From Pseudomonas fluorescens (GTDB taxonomy: Bacteria > Pseudomonadota > Gammaproteobacteria > Pseudomonadales > Pseudomonadaceae): 64,000 nucleotides of DNA. Under the pieces are notes generated by a model. It did not search any database and had not been told where the DNA came from. It was given only the letters and a program-made list of their open reading frames with translations. Position 1 is the first letter of the stretch; every line of letters begins with the position of its first letter. Shown in pieces: positions 17,451 through 27,070 of this stretch. The DNA lies in assembly GCF_001648775.1 (NCBI RefSeq), contig NZ_LVEJ01000008.1:62001-126000 (forward strand), in the 5' to 3' direction. The translations under genes were made by a program, and so were the position numbers.

Positions 17451-17480
17451 CCCCAAGACCTGAAACCTGATGAATAACCC

Positions 17481-17570
17481 CTGTGGGAGCGAGCTTGCTC
17501 GCGAATAGGCCGTGTCAGTTACATCATCGTTGAATGACACACCGCATTCGCGAGCAAGCTCGCTCCCACA
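17481..17570. repeat. REP inverted pair
   Basis: TGTGGGAGCGAGCTTGCTCG from 17482 and its inverse ending at 17570; the spacer contains GTGTCA and TGACAC, extending the palindrome. Between convergent cupin and yceH-family genes. Confidence 0.85.
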
Positions 17571-17585
17571 ATGTATTTGTGGGGG

Positions 17586-18233
17586 TTATTCGAGGCGGGC
17601 CAGACGCTCTTCCAGCGCAGCAATCCGCGCTTCCAGCTCTTCGATACGCTCAACCGAAACGCCACTGCTGGCACCGCGCTCCTGCGGATTCTGCCGCGCC
17701 GTCATGATCGCCTCGATATCCGCCGGATCACCCAGCGCATGGGTGTAACGATCTTCGCGCTGCCCGGCCTGACGTGGAATCAACACCGCCAACCCCCGCG
17801 CAATCAAACGCTCAAGCTGATGCACCACTTGTTCGGCGTCTTCGAAATCATGCATGCGCCCGCTGCGGGTCAGCAACTCATTGACGGTCTGCGGGCCGCG
17901 CAGAAACATCAAACCGCTGAGAATCACCTGCGCCGGCACCAGTTCCAGTGCCTTGTCGACCTTGTGCTCCCAGCGATCGGCGCGACTGCCCATGACCAGT
18001 TTGGCGAAACCACGACCTTCCAGCGCCCGCAAACTCTGACCGACCTGACCTTGGGTGAGGTTCATCACCGGTTCGCGGCTGGTTTTCTGATTGCAGGCCA
18101 ATACCAGCGCATTGAGGGTCAGCGGATAGGTTTCCGGGCTGGTCGCCTGTTTCTCGATCAACGCGCCCAGAATGCGGATTTCCGTGGCATTGAGCCGTGG
18201 CTCGTCGAAGGTGGATTCTGGTTCAGTGGTCAT
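17586..18233 (-). CDS. YceH-family (DUF480) protein
   Basis: 215 residues matching the UPF0502/YceH family: two winged-helix domains, the first opening [43 protein letters not shown], and a C-terminal coiled coil ([21 protein letters not shown]). Function in bacteria remains unclear, with a proposed regulatory role. Monocistronic. Very good family match by opening motif and length. Confidence 0.9.
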   Translation of the reverse strand: MTTEPESTFDEPRLNATEIRILGALIEKQATSPETYPLTLNALVLACNQKTSREPVMNLTQGQVGQSLRALEGRGFAKLVMGSRADRWEHKVDKALELVPAQVILSGLMFLRGPQTVNELLTRSGRMHDFEDAEQVVHQLERLIARGLAVLIPRQAGQREDRYTHALGDPADIEAIMTARQNPQERGASSGVSVERIEELEARIAALEERLARLE

Positions 18234-18358
18234 CGCGCGTTCCCTTTGCAGTCGAAGGCGCCTAGCCTAATCCTTGCCAAACAAAAGGCAAGCCGTGTGG
18301 TCATCAAGCATGGCTATAATCGCCTCCTTGTTCCACCCAGCCACCACACGAGACTGCC

Positions 18359-18868
18359 ATGACCATTTCCCTGTACGCCGCATCCGTCCCGGTTTTTCAA
18401 CAAATGCTCAACGCTTTGAGCGATGTCCTGAAAAAGGCTGAAGCCCACGCCACCGAGAAAAACATCGACCCGAACGCGTTCCTGCAGGCCCGTTTGTATC
18501 CAGACATGTTCCCGCTGACTCGCCAGGTGCAGATCGCCGTCGACTTCGCCAAAGGCGTTTCTTCGCGTCTGGCTGAAGTCGAAGTGCCGAAGTACGACGA
18601 TACCGAAACCACCTTCGCCGAGCTGCAAGCCTTGATCGCCAAGGTTCTGGCCTACATCGGCGAGATCAAGCCTGAGCAGATCGATGGCAAGGAAGGCATC
18701 GAAATCGTCACCCGTCCGGGCACGCCGAAAGAGAAGCGCTTCAGCGGTCAGGCTTACCTGCTGACTTACGGTCTGCCGCAGTTCTTCTTCCACGTCACCA
18801 CCACCTATGCGCTGCTGCGTCATAACGGTGTTGAAGTGGGTAAACGCGATTACATGGGCGCGTTCTAA
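18359..18868 (+). CDS. DUF1993 family protein
   Basis: 169 residues of helical DinB-like fold (MTISLYAASVPVFQQMLNALSDVLKKAEAHA at the start; FFFHVTTTYALLRHNGVEVGKRDYMGAF at the end). This C-terminal motif is characteristic of DUF1993. Function unknown; the DinB-like relation hints at metal or thiol chemistry, but no metal site is proven here. Ends before a long repeat. Confidence 0.85.
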   Translation: MTISLYAASVPVFQQMLNALSDVLKKAEAHATEKNIDPNAFLQARLYPDMFPLTRQVQIAVDFAKGVSSRLAEVEVPKYDDTETTFAELQALIAKVLAYIGEIKPEQIDGKEGIEIVTRPGTPKEKRFSGQAYLLTYGLPQFFFHVTTTYALLRHNGVEVGKRDYMGAF

Positions 18869-18880
18869 ACCGCCAGAAGC

Positions 18881-19040
18881 CCCTCACCCTGGCCCTCTCC
18901 CGGAGGGAGAGGGGACTGACTGAGTTGTTTGTTCGAATTACACCGACCTGAACTATCAAGTCGAACTCAGGTTTGAACAGCACTCGGTCTGCCCCCTTTC
19001 CCCCTCGCCCCCTTGGGGGAGAGGGTTGGGGTGAGGGGGA
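18881..19040. repeat. Long palindromic intergenic repeat, copy 2
   Basis: Begins CCCTCACCCTGGCCCTCTCC and ends GGGGTGAGGGG in inverted sense, with CACCGACCTGAACTATC in the core. Together with a terminator and a REP pair it fills the 336-base space to sstT. Confidence 0.75.
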
Positions 19041-19054
19041 AAAGATCTGCGCCA

Positions 19055-19095
19055 CAAAAAAGCCCGCCAAGGTTCACACCTCGGCGGGCTTTTCA
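19055..19095. terminator. Bidirectional terminator
   Basis: AAAAAAGCCCGCC...GGCGGGCTTTTC with a 16-base interior partly paired (AAGG/CCTC). Confidence 0.8.
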
Positions 19096-19103
19096 TTTTC
19101 CAT

Positions 19104-19195
19104 TGTGGGAGCGAGCCTGCTCGCGAATGCAGTGTGTCAGGCGACATCAATGTCGACTGACTCGCCCCCTTCGCGAGCAGGCTCGCTCCCACAGG
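19104..19195. repeat. REP inverted pair
   Basis: TGTGGGAGCGAGCCTGCTCG at 19104 and its inverse to 19193; the spacer itself is near-palindromic (GACATCAATGTC). Confidence 0.85.
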
Positions 19196-19204
19196 GTAAG
19201 ACGG

Positions 19205-20437
19205 TTACGCGGTACGTTGGGCTTTCGCTTCCTCACCCAGGCACGCCGCAGCGGTGAACAACACGTCAGTCGACGAGTTCAGCGCCGTCTCCGCCGAATC
19301 CTGCAACACGCCAATAATGAAACCGACCGCCACCACCTGCATGGCGATTTCGCTCGGAATGCCGAACAGGCTGCACGCCAACGGAATCAACAACAGCGAA
19401 CCACCGGCCACGCCCGAAGCGCCACACGCGCAGATCGCGGCGACAACGCTGAGCAGAATCGCCGTCGGAATGTCCACGGCAATGCCCAGCGTATGCACGG
19501 CAGCCAAGGTCAAAACGGTGATGGTGATCGCCGCGCCGGCCATGTTGATGGTCGCGCCCAAAGGGATCGACACCGAATAGGTGTCTTCATGCAGGCCCAG
19601 GCGCTTGCTCAGTTCCAGGTTGACCGGAATGTTCGCCGCCGAACTGCGAGTGAAAAACGCGGTGATGCCGCTTTCACGCAAGCACTTGAGGGTCAGCGGG
19701 TACGGGTTGCGACGCAGCTTCCAGAACACGATCAGCGGGTTCATCACCAGCGCGACGAACAGCATGCAGCCGAGCAGCACGGCCAGCAGGTGCGCGTAAC
19801 CGATCAGCGCGCCGAAACCGGAGGTGGCCAGTGTCGAAGCGACCAGGCCGAAAATACCCAGCGGGGCGAAGCGAATCACCACGCGCACGATCAAGGTCAC
19901 GCCGTTGGACAGATCACCGAGCACTTCGCGGGTGGTGTCGCCGGCATGGCGAATCGCGACGCCCATGCCGATCGCCCACGCCAGAATGCCGATGAAGTTA
20001 GCGTTGATCAGCGCATTCACCGGGTTATCGACGACGCTGAGCAGCAGGCTTTGCAGCACTTCTGCGATGCCGCCCGGTGCGGTGACCGCAACGTTTTCGG
20101 TGGACAGCACAAGGTGCGATGGAAACGCCATGCTGGCCACCACCGCTACCACGGCTGCGGCGAAGGTGCCCAGCAGATAGAGGAACAGAATCGGGCGGAT
20201 GTGGGTTTCCTGGCCGTGCTTGTGGTTGGCAATCGAGGCCATTACCAGCACAAACACCAGAATCGGCGCGACGGCTTTCAACGCCGACACGAACACTTTG
20301 CCAATGAACGCGGTGTCTTTTGCCACTTGCGGGGCGAACAACGCGAGCGCGATACCGGCAATCAGGCCGATGAGGATCTGGGCGACCAGGCTCAGGTTCT
20401 TCAGGCGCTGCAATAGAGAAGGGGATGAAGCAGTCAT
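19205..20437 (-). CDS. sstT: Serine/threonine:Na+ symporter SstT
   Basis: 410-residue member of the dicarboxylate/amino acid:cation symporter family, imports L-serine and L-threonine with sodium. Supported by the family core [20 protein letters not shown] (about residues 278-297) and [12 protein letters not shown], eight membrane segments, and an N terminus typical of SstT. Single gene; divergent from an MFS exporter across a 336-base region. Confidence 0.92.
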   Translation of the reverse strand: MTASSPSLLQRLKNLSLVAQILIGLIAGIALALFAPQVAKDTAFIGKVFVSALKAVAPILVFVLVMASIANHKHGQETHIRPILFLYLLGTFAAAVVAVVASMAFPSHLVLSTENVAVTAPGGIAEVLQSLLLSVVDNPVNALINANFIGILAWAIGMGVAIRHAGDTTREVLGDLSNGVTLIVRVVIRFAPLGIFGLVASTLATSGFGALIGYAHLLAVLLGCMLFVALVMNPLIVFWKLRRNPYPLTLKCLRESGITAFFTRSSAANIPVNLELSKRLGLHEDTYSVSIPLGATINMAGAAITITVLTLAAVHTLGIAVDIPTAILLSVVAAICACGASGVAGGSLLLIPLACSLFGIPSEIAMQVVAVGFIIGVLQDSAETALNSSTDVLFTAAACLGEEAKAQRTA

Positions 20438-20773
20438 AACGGCATCTCTGATTTTTTATAGGGTGCGAGGGGGCGTGAAGGTGGTAGATATTCGTGGGCA
20501 GACCACCGTCACGCACCGAAAGTGTGATGCGACTTCAACGCCAATAAACCGGTCGTTGAACAGGCTGTACGTTTTTAAGGGCGCGGACTTTATCACAGCG
20601 TAGGCCTTATCCTTCAGGCCTGTGACGATCTGCCACCGGATCAGGCAACAAAGTCGGCAGGTTTGTGCAAGTCAGTGCGGACACACTCTGTTAAGATTCC
20701 TCATCCTTATTTTCAAGTTCTGCCAGCGGGCCTCCGGGTCAACGCTGGTGTCGTCGTTTTGCTGGAGTTGCGC
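20438..20773. other. Intergenic region between sstT and the MFS exporter
   Basis: No gene seen. The middle holds an imperfect hairpin (TAGGCCTTATCCTTCAGGCCTG, about 20601-20622) and no clear REP. It should contain both divergent promoters; I cannot assign them with confidence. Confidence 0.4.
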
Positions 20774-21937
20774 ATGCTGTTGCCCATTCTTCTGTTGTCC
20801 GCCGCCGGTTTCACGGTGCTGACCACGGAATTCGTCATTGTCGGCCTGTTGCCGGCGATTGCCCGAGACCTTGAAGTCACCATCCCGCAGGCCGGGTTGC
20901 TGGTGACTCTATTCGCTTTTACCGTGGCCATGTTCGGGCCTTTCTTGACCGCATATTTCGCCCGCTTCGAGCGGCGCAAACTGTTTATCAGCATCCTGAT
21001 CATGTTTGGCCTGGCCAATACGGTGGCCGCGCTGGCGCCTAATATCTGGGTAATGGCGATTGCCCGCTTGATCCCGGCGCTCGGTCTGCCGGTGTTCTGG
21101 GCCTTGGCCAGTGAGACGGCAGTGGACATCGTCGGCCCGGATTTCGCCGGGCGGGCGATCGCCAAGATTGGCTTCGGCATTGTCTGCGCGACGGTGTTCG
21201 GCATTCCGGTCGGCACGCTGATTTCCGACGCATTCGGCTGGCGCAGCGCCTTCGGCATTCTGGCGGTGATCGCCTTTGCCAAAGCCTTGTTACTGTTTGT
21301 CTACCTGCCGAAAACCAGCCTGCACCAGCATCAGGTCAGCTTCCGTTCGCAGTTCAAGATCCTGCGCAGCCCGTTGATGATTGGCCACATCGTGCTGTCG
21401 ATTCTGGTGTTCAGCGGCATGTTTACCGCTTACACCTATCTGGCCGACATTCTTGAGCGCCTCGCCGGTTTCAACGGCACCGTGGTCGGTTGGTGCCTGA
21501 TGGCCTTCGGTGCGGTCGGGCTGATCGGTAACTCGCTGGGCGGTCGCGCGGTGGACCGGCATCCGCTGGGGGCGTCGGTGTTGTTTTGCGCATTCATGAT
21601 TGCCGGCATGGTCTCGCTGGTGCCAAACATTCATTCACCGCTGGGGCTGGCAGTGGCGATGGGCATCTGGGGCATTACCCAAGCCGCGTTGTTCCTGGTC
21701 AGCCATGTACGACTGATGAAAGCCGCGCCAGAAGCGCCGGCCTTTGCTGCTTCGTTGAACATCGCCGGAGCCAATCTGGGCATCGGCCTGGGCGCCATGG
21801 TCGGTGGCCGGGTCATCGACAGTGCGGGGCTGGGCTTCCTCGGCTTTGCCGCCGCCGGCTTCATTCTGCTGTCGGTGTTCCTCGCCATGGTGTTGATGAC
21901 GCTCAAGCCGCGCGAAATGTGCGCCGAGGCGTCATAA
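20774..21937 (+). CDS. MFS transporter, AraJ/sugar-efflux-like (DHA1)
   Basis: 387 residues, 12 membrane segments. Start at 20774 has GGAG six bases upstream and begins at the first segment (MLLPILLLSAAGFTVLTTEFVIVGLLPAI); the open frame reaches further up but with no ribosome site. The FxRRKLFISI loop after segment two is the DHA1 motif A region. Probably exports a drug, sugar or metabolite; substrate unknown. Its stop overlaps the convergent NhaR-like gene. Confidence 0.85.
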   Translation: MLLPILLLSAAGFTVLTTEFVIVGLLPAIARDLEVTIPQAGLLVTLFAFTVAMFGPFLTAYFARFERRKLFISILIMFGLANTVAALAPNIWVMAIARLIPALGLPVFWALASETAVDIVGPDFAGRAIAKIGFGIVCATVFGIPVGTLISDAFGWRSAFGILAVIAFAKALLLFVYLPKTSLHQHQVSFRSQFKILRSPLMIGHIVLSILVFSGMFTAYTYLADILERLAGFNGTVVGWCLMAFGAVGLIGNSLGGRAVDRHPLGASVLFCAFMIAGMVSLVPNIHSPLGLAVAMGIWGITQAALFLVSHVRLMKAAPEAPAFAASLNIAGANLGIGLGAMVGGRVIDSAGLGFLGFAAAGFILLSVFLAMVLMTLKPREMCAEAS

Positions 21938-22831
21938 CGCCGTAAACAGCTCGCGTCGGGCACCTTCGGTAATCGCAACGATGCCGGGGTGCTTGACCTT
22001 GCGTTCCACCGAAATGGCATAAAACGACTCGGTCACGGCGTCCGTCTGGCCAATCAGCTCGACGCCGTACTGGCGCTTCACCTCATCGGCAATCACGCTC
22101 GGGCCAATGAAAATCCCGCTGCCGGATTGGCCGAACGCCTGCATCAACGCACTGTCATCGAACTCGCCAACGATTTGCGGCTGGATCTGCTGCTCGGCAA
22201 ACCAGCGCTGCAAGCGACTGCGCACCACGGTTTCGGCGCCGGGAATCAGCAGTGGCGCGCCGTGCAGGCTGCGCGGGAAGTCCTGCCCGTACCTGGCCGC
22301 CAGTTCAGGGGTGGCAAAAAAACTGATCCCACATTCACCGAGCTTCTGGCTGTAGCCCTTGATGTCGAGGTGCGAGGGCATCGGGCTGTCGGAGATCACC
22401 AAGTCGAGGCGCTGGATCGCCAGATCGGCGAGCAAGCGTTCCAGTTTGTCTTCGCGGCAAGTGATGCGCAGCGGCTCGTTCAACTCCATGGTCGGCGCAA
22501 TCAGGCGATAGACAATGGATTTCGGTACCACGTCCGCCACGCCGACGCGGAACAGAATCTGCTGTTCGTTGGGTTGCGCGCGCAGCATCAGTTCCAGTTC
22601 GCCGCCCAGTTGAAACATTTGCTCGGCGTAGGGCAGGGCCTGACGCCCGGCTTCGGTGAGCTCCAGTTGGCGGCCGACTCGTCTGAACAGTTCGATGCCA
22701 TAGGTTTGTTCGAGCAGGGAAATCTGCCCGCTGATGGTCTGCGGGGTCAGATTCAGCTGCTCGCAGGCGCGCACGATGCTGCCGGTCTTGGCCACGACCC
22801 AGAAGTAATGCAGTTGGCGGTAATTGAGCAT
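21932..22831 (-). CDS. LysR-family regulator, NhaR-like
   Basis: 299 residues beginning MLNYRQLHYFWVVAKTGSIVRACEQLNLTPQTISGQISLLEQ, which is the typical NhaR N terminus. The effector domain follows from about residue 90 (ILFRVGVADVVPKSIVYRLI). NhaR activates the sodium/proton antiporter nhaA and stress genes in enterics; no antiporter gene lies near this copy, so the target is unknown. Stops overlap with the upstream exporter's stop. Confidence 0.85.
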   Translation of the reverse strand: MLNYRQLHYFWVVAKTGSIVRACEQLNLTPQTISGQISLLEQTYGIELFRRVGRQLELTEAGRQALPYAEQMFQLGGELELMLRAQPNEQQILFRVGVADVVPKSIVYRLIAPTMELNEPLRITCREDKLERLLADLAIQRLDLVISDSPMPSHLDIKGYSQKLGECGISFFATPELAARYGQDFPRSLHGAPLLIPGAETVVRSRLQRWFAEQQIQPQIVGEFDDSALMQAFGQSGSGIFIGPSVIADEVKRQYGVELIGQTDAVTESFYAISVERKVKHPGIVAITEGARRELFTAL

Positions 22832-22964
22832 GACGGTCTACAGTTCGTTAAAACCGAAGTATAGCCGCTAAAAATACGAATTTTCCTGAAGTGTTTGTCT
22901 CCCTAGAATGCCCAGCCATCGACGGCCGGTTTATGACCCTGTCTGTTCATTCGAAGGAAGCCTC

Positions 22965-23207
22965 ATGAAATACACAATCCCTGCGTTGATGTTTACGTCT
23001 TTACTGCTTCTGGCCGGTTGCGACCAGGCCGAGAAAAGCGCCCAGCAACTGATGGGCAAGGCTGCCGAAAGCGCCAAGCAAGCGATCGACGATACGCACA
23101 AGGCCGCTGAACAAGCGCTCAGCGATGCCACCGGTGGCTTGATCGAGAAGAAAGAAACACCGGAAAAAGACGCGGAAAAATCCGAATCTTCCTCCAAGAC
23201 CATCTAA
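22965..23207 (+). CDS. Small Ala/Lys/Glu-rich lipoprotein
   Basis: 80-residue precursor with signal peptide and lipobox LLAGC (cysteine at about residue 19), AGGAAG ribosome site before the ATG. The mature part is a repeated helix of AxxA/K/Q units (SAQQLMGKAAESAKQAIDD...) followed by a charged tail. It resembles helical envelope or stress proteins. Only 29 bases from the next gene, so it probably forms a two-gene unit with terC. Confidence 0.75.
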   Translation: MKYTIPALMFTSLLLLAGCDQAEKSAQQLMGKAAESAKQAIDDTHKAAEQALSDATGGLIEKKETPEKDAEKSESSSKTI

Positions 23208-23236
23208 ATCGTCTTACACAGAGTCAGGACTGACCC

Positions 23237-23986
23237 ATGGAATATCTGTTACAGCTCGCCGCCAGCCCCACCGCTTGGGTTGCCTTGGCCACATTGGTGG
23301 TGATGGAAATCGTGCTCGGCATCGATAACCTGATCTTTATCTCGATCCTGACCAACAAATTGCCCAAGCAGTACCAGCAGAAGGCCCGCCGCATCGGTAT
23401 CGGCATGGCGTTGATCCTGCGTCTGGCGTTGTTGAGCACCATCGCGTTCATCGTGCAGTTGACCGCACCTGTGATCGAGATTCTTGGCCAGGCGTTCTCC
23501 TGGAAGGACATGATCCTGATCGCCGGTGGTCTGTTCCTGGTCTGGAAAGCCACGACCGAGATCCATCACAGCATGGACCCGGCCCCGGAAGATCCGAAGT
23601 CGGCGACCTCGACGGTCACCTTGGGTTTCGCGGCTGCCATCGGTCAGATCCTGATGCTCGACATGGTGTTCTCGATCGACAGCATCATTACCGCGGTCGG
23701 CATGACCGAACACTTGCCGATCATGATCATCGCGGTGGTGGTGTCGGTGCTGGTGATGCTGTTTGCGGCTGAACCGTTGGCCAAGTTCATCAACGACAAC
23801 CCGACGGTGGTGATGCTGGCGCTGGGCTTCCTGATCATGATCGGTATGACGCTGATCGCCGAAGGCTTCGGCGCCCATGTACCGAAAGGTTATGTGTATG
23901 CGGCGATGGCGTTCTCGGCTTCGATTGAAGTGCTGAACATGATGTCGCGCAGGGCTAAGCAGAAGAAGTTGGCTGAGCAGGCTTAA
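23237..23986 (+). CDS. TerC family integral membrane protein
   Basis: 249-residue, seven-segment protein with both conserved acidic motifs of the TerC/LysE-like fold: [15 protein letters not shown] (about residues 18-32) and [13 protein letters not shown] (about 141-153). TerC proteins act in metal efflux, mainly manganese, supporting metal loading of exported proteins; the specific metal here is unproven. A terminator follows at 24000. Confidence 0.9.
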   Translation: MEYLLQLAASPTAWVALATLVVMEIVLGIDNLIFISILTNKLPKQYQQKARRIGIGMALILRLALLSTIAFIVQLTAPVIEILGQAFSWKDMILIAGGLFLVWKATTEIHHSMDPAPEDPKSATSTVTLGFAAAIGQILMLDMVFSIDSIITAVGMTEHLPIMIIAVVVSVLVMLFAAEPLAKFINDNPTVVMLALGFLIMIGMTLIAEGFGAHVPKGYVYAAMAFSASIEVLNMMSRRAKQKKLAEQA

Positions 23987-23999
23987 CCGCTGAAAGTAC

Positions 24000-24039
24000 A
24001 AAAAACGCCTGAACTCTTTGAGATCAGGCGTTTTTTTTT
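24000..24039 (+). terminator. Rho-independent terminator after terC
   Basis: AACGCCTGA and TCAGGCGTT around an 11-base loop, then a run of nine T residues. Confidence 0.9.
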
Positions 24040-24071
24040 GATTCAAGATTTGCAGTGTGGAATAGAGCCAG

Positions 24072-24229
24072 CCCCTCACCCCAGCCCTCTCCCAAGGGAG
24101 AGGGGGAAAGGGAGCCGATTTGTGTAGTTTTCAAAATTTCGTTCAACCTGGTCTTTCAGGTCGGCGCAACTCGGAAAAACAACTCGGTCAGTCCCCTCTC
24201 CCTTTGGGAGAGGGCTAGGGTGAGGGGCT
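24072..24229. repeat. Long palindromic intergenic repeat, copy 3
   Basis: Opens CCCCTCACCCCAGCCCTCTC and closes with GAGAGGGCTAGGGTGAGGGG; inside is TTTCAGGTCGGCGC and an ACTCGGTCAGTC motif shared with the other copies. Confidence 0.75.
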
Positions 24230-24249
24230 TTTGCTTTTGACGTTAACCC

Positions 24250-24420
24250 TCAATGCGCGGCGGCATGGCGCGCGCGGTGTTTCCCGGTTTTCTCAACCGC
24301 AGCAGGCTCAATCGGATGGTGATGGTGGCGCCGCGAAATCCGCAACACGCCCCACAGCATGGCGGCGGCCACGGCCAGCCAGCCGGCAATCAACATTACG
24401 ATGGTCATGGTCAGGCTCAT
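24250..24420 (-). CDS. Small single-pass membrane protein
   Basis: 56 residues from MSLTMTIVMLIAGWLAVAAAMLWGVLRISRRHHHHP. Start at 24420 has GAGGAGGC upstream. One membrane segment, then a basic His-rich cytoplasmic tail. Unknown function; in-frame starts upstream (24453) would only add a charged leader. Confidence 0.65.
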   Translation of the reverse strand: MSLTMTIVMLIAGWLAVAAAMLWGVLRISRRHHHHPIEPAAVEKTGKHRARHAAAH

Positions 24421-24652
24421 CGGTGCCTCCTCTTTGCCCTGCATCGGGCGCACACGTTTTTCAATTCGCTCTGTTTCAGTGACAGTCTAGTCAATGCGGT
24501 GTTTCAGACTATTGACCAAAGGTCGCTGGTGACTAATCAGTTCGCTCTATGCAATTGATGTGTCTGCCGCTTAAGGCTATACCGCAGCCGGGCGCGGCCC
24601 TATGATCGCAGGCGTTGCCGGAACACGATGACCGGCGTCTGAACAGAGAGTG

Positions 24653-25327
24653 ATGATGGTGCAGGTATTTTCTCGAATTCGTGCGGCACTGCTGGTGGCC
24701 GGTTGCGCGGTCGTGTTGGCCGGGTGTGCAGGCAGTGTGGCGCCGGAGGTCAAGCGTCTGCCGGAGCGGGTCGAGCTGAGCGGCACGTTCTATCGCGGCG
24801 AAGCCAATCAGAGTGGGCCGCAAGTATTGGCCAGTCTGTTGTCGCAGCAAGGCATCGTGATCACGCCGGGTTTGCTCGAAAAACCGCTGCACCTCCCGGG
24901 TGCTGAAGACAAACTGCAGCAGAACATCCAGAACCTTGCCCGCGAATACGGCATGGTTGTCTACCCACTGGACAGCAATTTACCCGCGCTGCTGACTCAG
25001 GTTGCCGCTGGCTACCCGGTGATGGTGCGCATGAGTGAAGGTTCGGCATTCTGGGCCGAGCCGCGTTACGCGATCCTGTCCGGCTACGATCGCAATAAGC
25101 AGAAGGTGTTGTTGCGCGCCGGCATGAACCGCCGCGAACTGATGAGCTTCAGCTCGTTCGAATCGGCCCTGGAGAAATCCGGTGGCTGGGCAATCCTGAT
25201 CCAGAAGCCGTCGCAGATCCCCGCTGCCGTTGACCGCCAGCGCTGGCTCAAGGCTGCCGACGAACTGGCTCAGGCCGGTCAGGAAAACGAAGCGGCGCAG
25301 GCGCGCAAGGCCCTCGCCGCGCACTGA
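24653..25327 (+). CDS. C39-like peptidase-fold lipoprotein lacking catalytic residues
   Basis: 224 residues with signal peptide and lipobox LAGC (Cys25), so probably anchored to the outer membrane. The fold outline is that of a C39 papain-like peptidase: the opening segment FYRGEANQSGPQVLASLLSQQGI and the later PVMVRMSEGSAFWAEPRYAILSGYD. Active C39 enzymes have QCGP and H(Y/F)A at those two places; here the cysteine is Ser54 and the histidine is Arg138, so hydrolysis is unlikely. A predicted C-terminal helical (TPR-like) tail follows. A pseudoenzyme function such as peptide binding is inference. Confidence 0.75.
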   Translation: MMVQVFSRIRAALLVAGCAVVLAGCAGSVAPEVKRLPERVELSGTFYRGEANQSGPQVLASLLSQQGIVITPGLLEKPLHLPGAEDKLQQNIQNLAREYGMVVYPLDSNLPALLTQVAAGYPVMVRMSEGSAFWAEPRYAILSGYDRNKQKVLLRAGMNRRELMSFSSFESALEKSGGWAILIQKPSQIPAAVDRQRWLKAADELAQAGQENEAAQARKALAAH

Positions 25328-25416
25328 GTTCCCGTTCGTCATCTGCCGGGCACATCTGCGCCCGGCAGGCCTCCTATTTGTAGAGCCCGTGTTCTGCGGG
25401 TGAACCAGGAGGCGAT

Positions 25417-25623
25417 ATGAAAGATTCCCCAGCAGCGAAAGGCCCGCATTCGTCCGAGCATTCCTCGGGAGATGATCTGGGGTTCGATCCGGACTCGCCC
25501 GATCTTGATGATCCGCAGGTCGACCCTGTCGGCCCCGCCAAGGCGCCTCTCGACGTCGAGTCCGGCGAGGATGCCAAGAAGCCTGCCAAACCCTATGACC
25601 CTCTGGCCAATCTGAAACCTTGA
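25417..25623 (+). CDS. Small Asp/Pro-rich hypothetical protein (first of a pair)
   Basis: 68 residues, start at 25417 preceded by AGGAGGCGAT, a strong ribosome site. The product is rich in D, P, S and K, with no hydrophobic core and probably disordered. It ends 12 bases before the next small gene, so the two are likely one operon. Composition resembles the protein at 8760-8993. Confidence 0.65.
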   Translation: MKDSPAAKGPHSSEHSSGDDLGFDPDSPDLDDPQVDPVGPAKAPLDVESGEDAKKPAKPYDPLANLKP

Positions 25624-25635
25624 TGCGAGGTGCAT

Positions 25636-25848
25636 ATGAGTACCGATTCGAGCTTCGACGATCAAAAAAAAACGCCGGACAGTGTTCCAACCCCGCCAGA
25701 GCCGGAGATTGATCCGGTGCTGGACCCGGACAGTCCGCTGCGCGACCCAATGGCCCGGCCGAATGTGCTGACGCCTGAGCCTTCGCGGGATCCGAGTAAA
25801 GGTGACGGCATCCCTGATGACGATAAGATGCCGCTGCCCAATGACTGA
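25636..25848 (+). CDS. Small Asp/Pro-rich hypothetical protein (second of a pair)
   Basis: 70 residues, ATG at 25636 with GAGG five bases upstream. Sequence is dominated by PEPEIDPVLDPDSPLRDP-type patterns and ends KMPLPND. No domain. The unit ends in a terminator shared with pbpG on the other strand. Likely a small disordered cytoplasmic protein of unknown role. Confidence 0.65.
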   Translation: MSTDSSFDDQKKTPDSVPTPPEPEIDPVLDPDSPLRDPMARPNVLTPEPSRDPSKGDGIPDDDKMPLPND

Positions 25849-25858
25849 TTCACAGACG

Positions 25859-25890
25859 AAAAAAAGCCCCGAATGTTCGGGGCTTTTTCT
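25859..25890. terminator. Bidirectional terminator
   Basis: AAAAAGCCCCGAA TGTT CGGGGCTTTTT, serving the small-protein pair on the plus strand and pbpG on the minus strand. Confidence 0.9.
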
Positions 25891-25901
25891 TGGGCTGCGA
25901 A

Positions 25902-26840
25902 TTACTTGGAGGCTTCAACCACGCCGCTCTGGCGCGACTTCAGGTTTTTCTCGGCCTTGTATTGTTGCGCCACCGCAGGAACATTGGCGCTTCTGCCGGT
26001 TTCCACCCAGCTGCGGATGCGGCTGGCATCGGCGAAATGGGTGTATTTGCCAAAGGCATCGAGAATCACCAGTGCGACCGGACGGTTACCCATCTTGGTC
26101 ACCAGCACCAGGCAGTGACCAGCAGGGTTGGTGAAACCGGTCTTGGTGATCTTGATGTCCCAGTCAGCCTTGTTTACCAAGTGATCGGTGTTACGGAAAC
26201 CCAGGGTGTAATTGGGTTTACGAAACGACACCGTCTTTTCCTTGGTGGTGGTCAGCTCGCTGAGGATCGGGTACTTGCTGGCGGCGACCAGCAATTTGCT
26301 CAGGTCGCGGGCGGTGGAGACGTTACGCTCGGACAGGCCAGTCGGCTCGACATAGTGCGTGTTGGTCATGCCAAGCGCCTTGGCCTTGGCGTTCATCGCT
26401 GCGATGAAGGCTGCGTAGCCACCCGGGTAATGATGCGCCAGGCTCGCGGCGGCACGGTTTTCCGAGGACATCAGCGCAATCAGCAGCATCTCGCGGCGCG
26501 GCAGCTCACTTTTCAGTTTGACTCGGGAGAACACACCCTTCATTTCCGGTGTGTTGCTGATATCGACATTGATCCATTCGTCCATGTTCTGCCGGGCTTC
26601 AACCACTACCAATCCAGTCATCAGCTTGCTGACAGAGGCGATCGGCACAATCACGTCAGGGTTGCTGGAGTAGATGACTTTGTTGGTCTGCATATCCATG
26701 AGCAGGGCGCTGCCGGAGGCGATCTTCAGGGTCGAAGCGTCACGTGGGGCAGCGGTGGTTTCCGCAGCGTTGATCGTTGGCGTGATGAAAGTGCCTGAAA
26801 CTGCAAAAAACAGGCTCAGAATCGAAAGACGAATTTTCAC
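25902..26840 (-). CDS. pbpG: D-alanyl-D-alanine endopeptidase PbpG (PBP7)
   Basis: 312-residue periplasmic class C low-molecular-weight penicillin-binding protein that cleaves peptidoglycan cross-bridges. Signal peptide to about residue 26 (TINAAE). Catalytic motifs: SVSK at residues 69-72, SEN at 126-128 and KTG at 234-236, with the usual spacing for PBP7. Single gene facing the small-protein pair. Confidence 0.95.
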   Translation of the reverse strand: MKIRLSILSLFFAVSGTFITPTINAAETTAAPRDASTLKIASGSALLMDMQTNKVIYSSNPDVIVPIASVSKLMTGLVVVEARQNMDEWINVDISNTPEMKGVFSRVKLKSELPRREMLLIALMSSENRAAASLAHHYPGGYAAFIAAMNAKAKALGMTNTHYVEPTGLSERNVSTARDLSKLLVAASKYPILSELTTTKEKTVSFRKPNYTLGFRNTDHLVNKADWDIKITKTGFTNPAGHCLVLVTKMGNRPVALVILDAFGKYTHFADASRIRSWVETGRSANVPAVAQQYKAEKNLKSRQSGVVEASK

Positions 26841-27023
26841 GCGGGCGAACTCATAAAGGTTGGATATTCCGTTAGTTTGTAACGGGTTATTTCTTCAAAG
26901 CGTCGCATTCTAGGAGTATGGCTGAAGATCTGTCGATGGTTGTTTGAATGACCTGAAAAACTCGTGAAAAGGCCTGTAAAAAGAGGGGTTTCCGGCGAAC
27001 GGTTACAGTTTTTTCTCAAGCAT

Positions 27024-27052
27024 GAAAAAACCCGCACGAAGCGGGTTTTTTT
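27024..27052 (-). terminator. Terminator of folD
   Basis: AAAAAACCCGCACGAAGCGGGTTTTTTT, placed just after the folD stop at 27071 on the minus strand; near-symmetric, so may stop both directions. Confidence 0.85.
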
Positions 27053-27070
27053 GACGGCTGAAACAACGCC

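Noticed and set aside
17481..17570. Possible CRISPR-like repeat at REP pair
   Set aside because: Only two inverted copies, not direct repeats with unique spacers; no cas genes.
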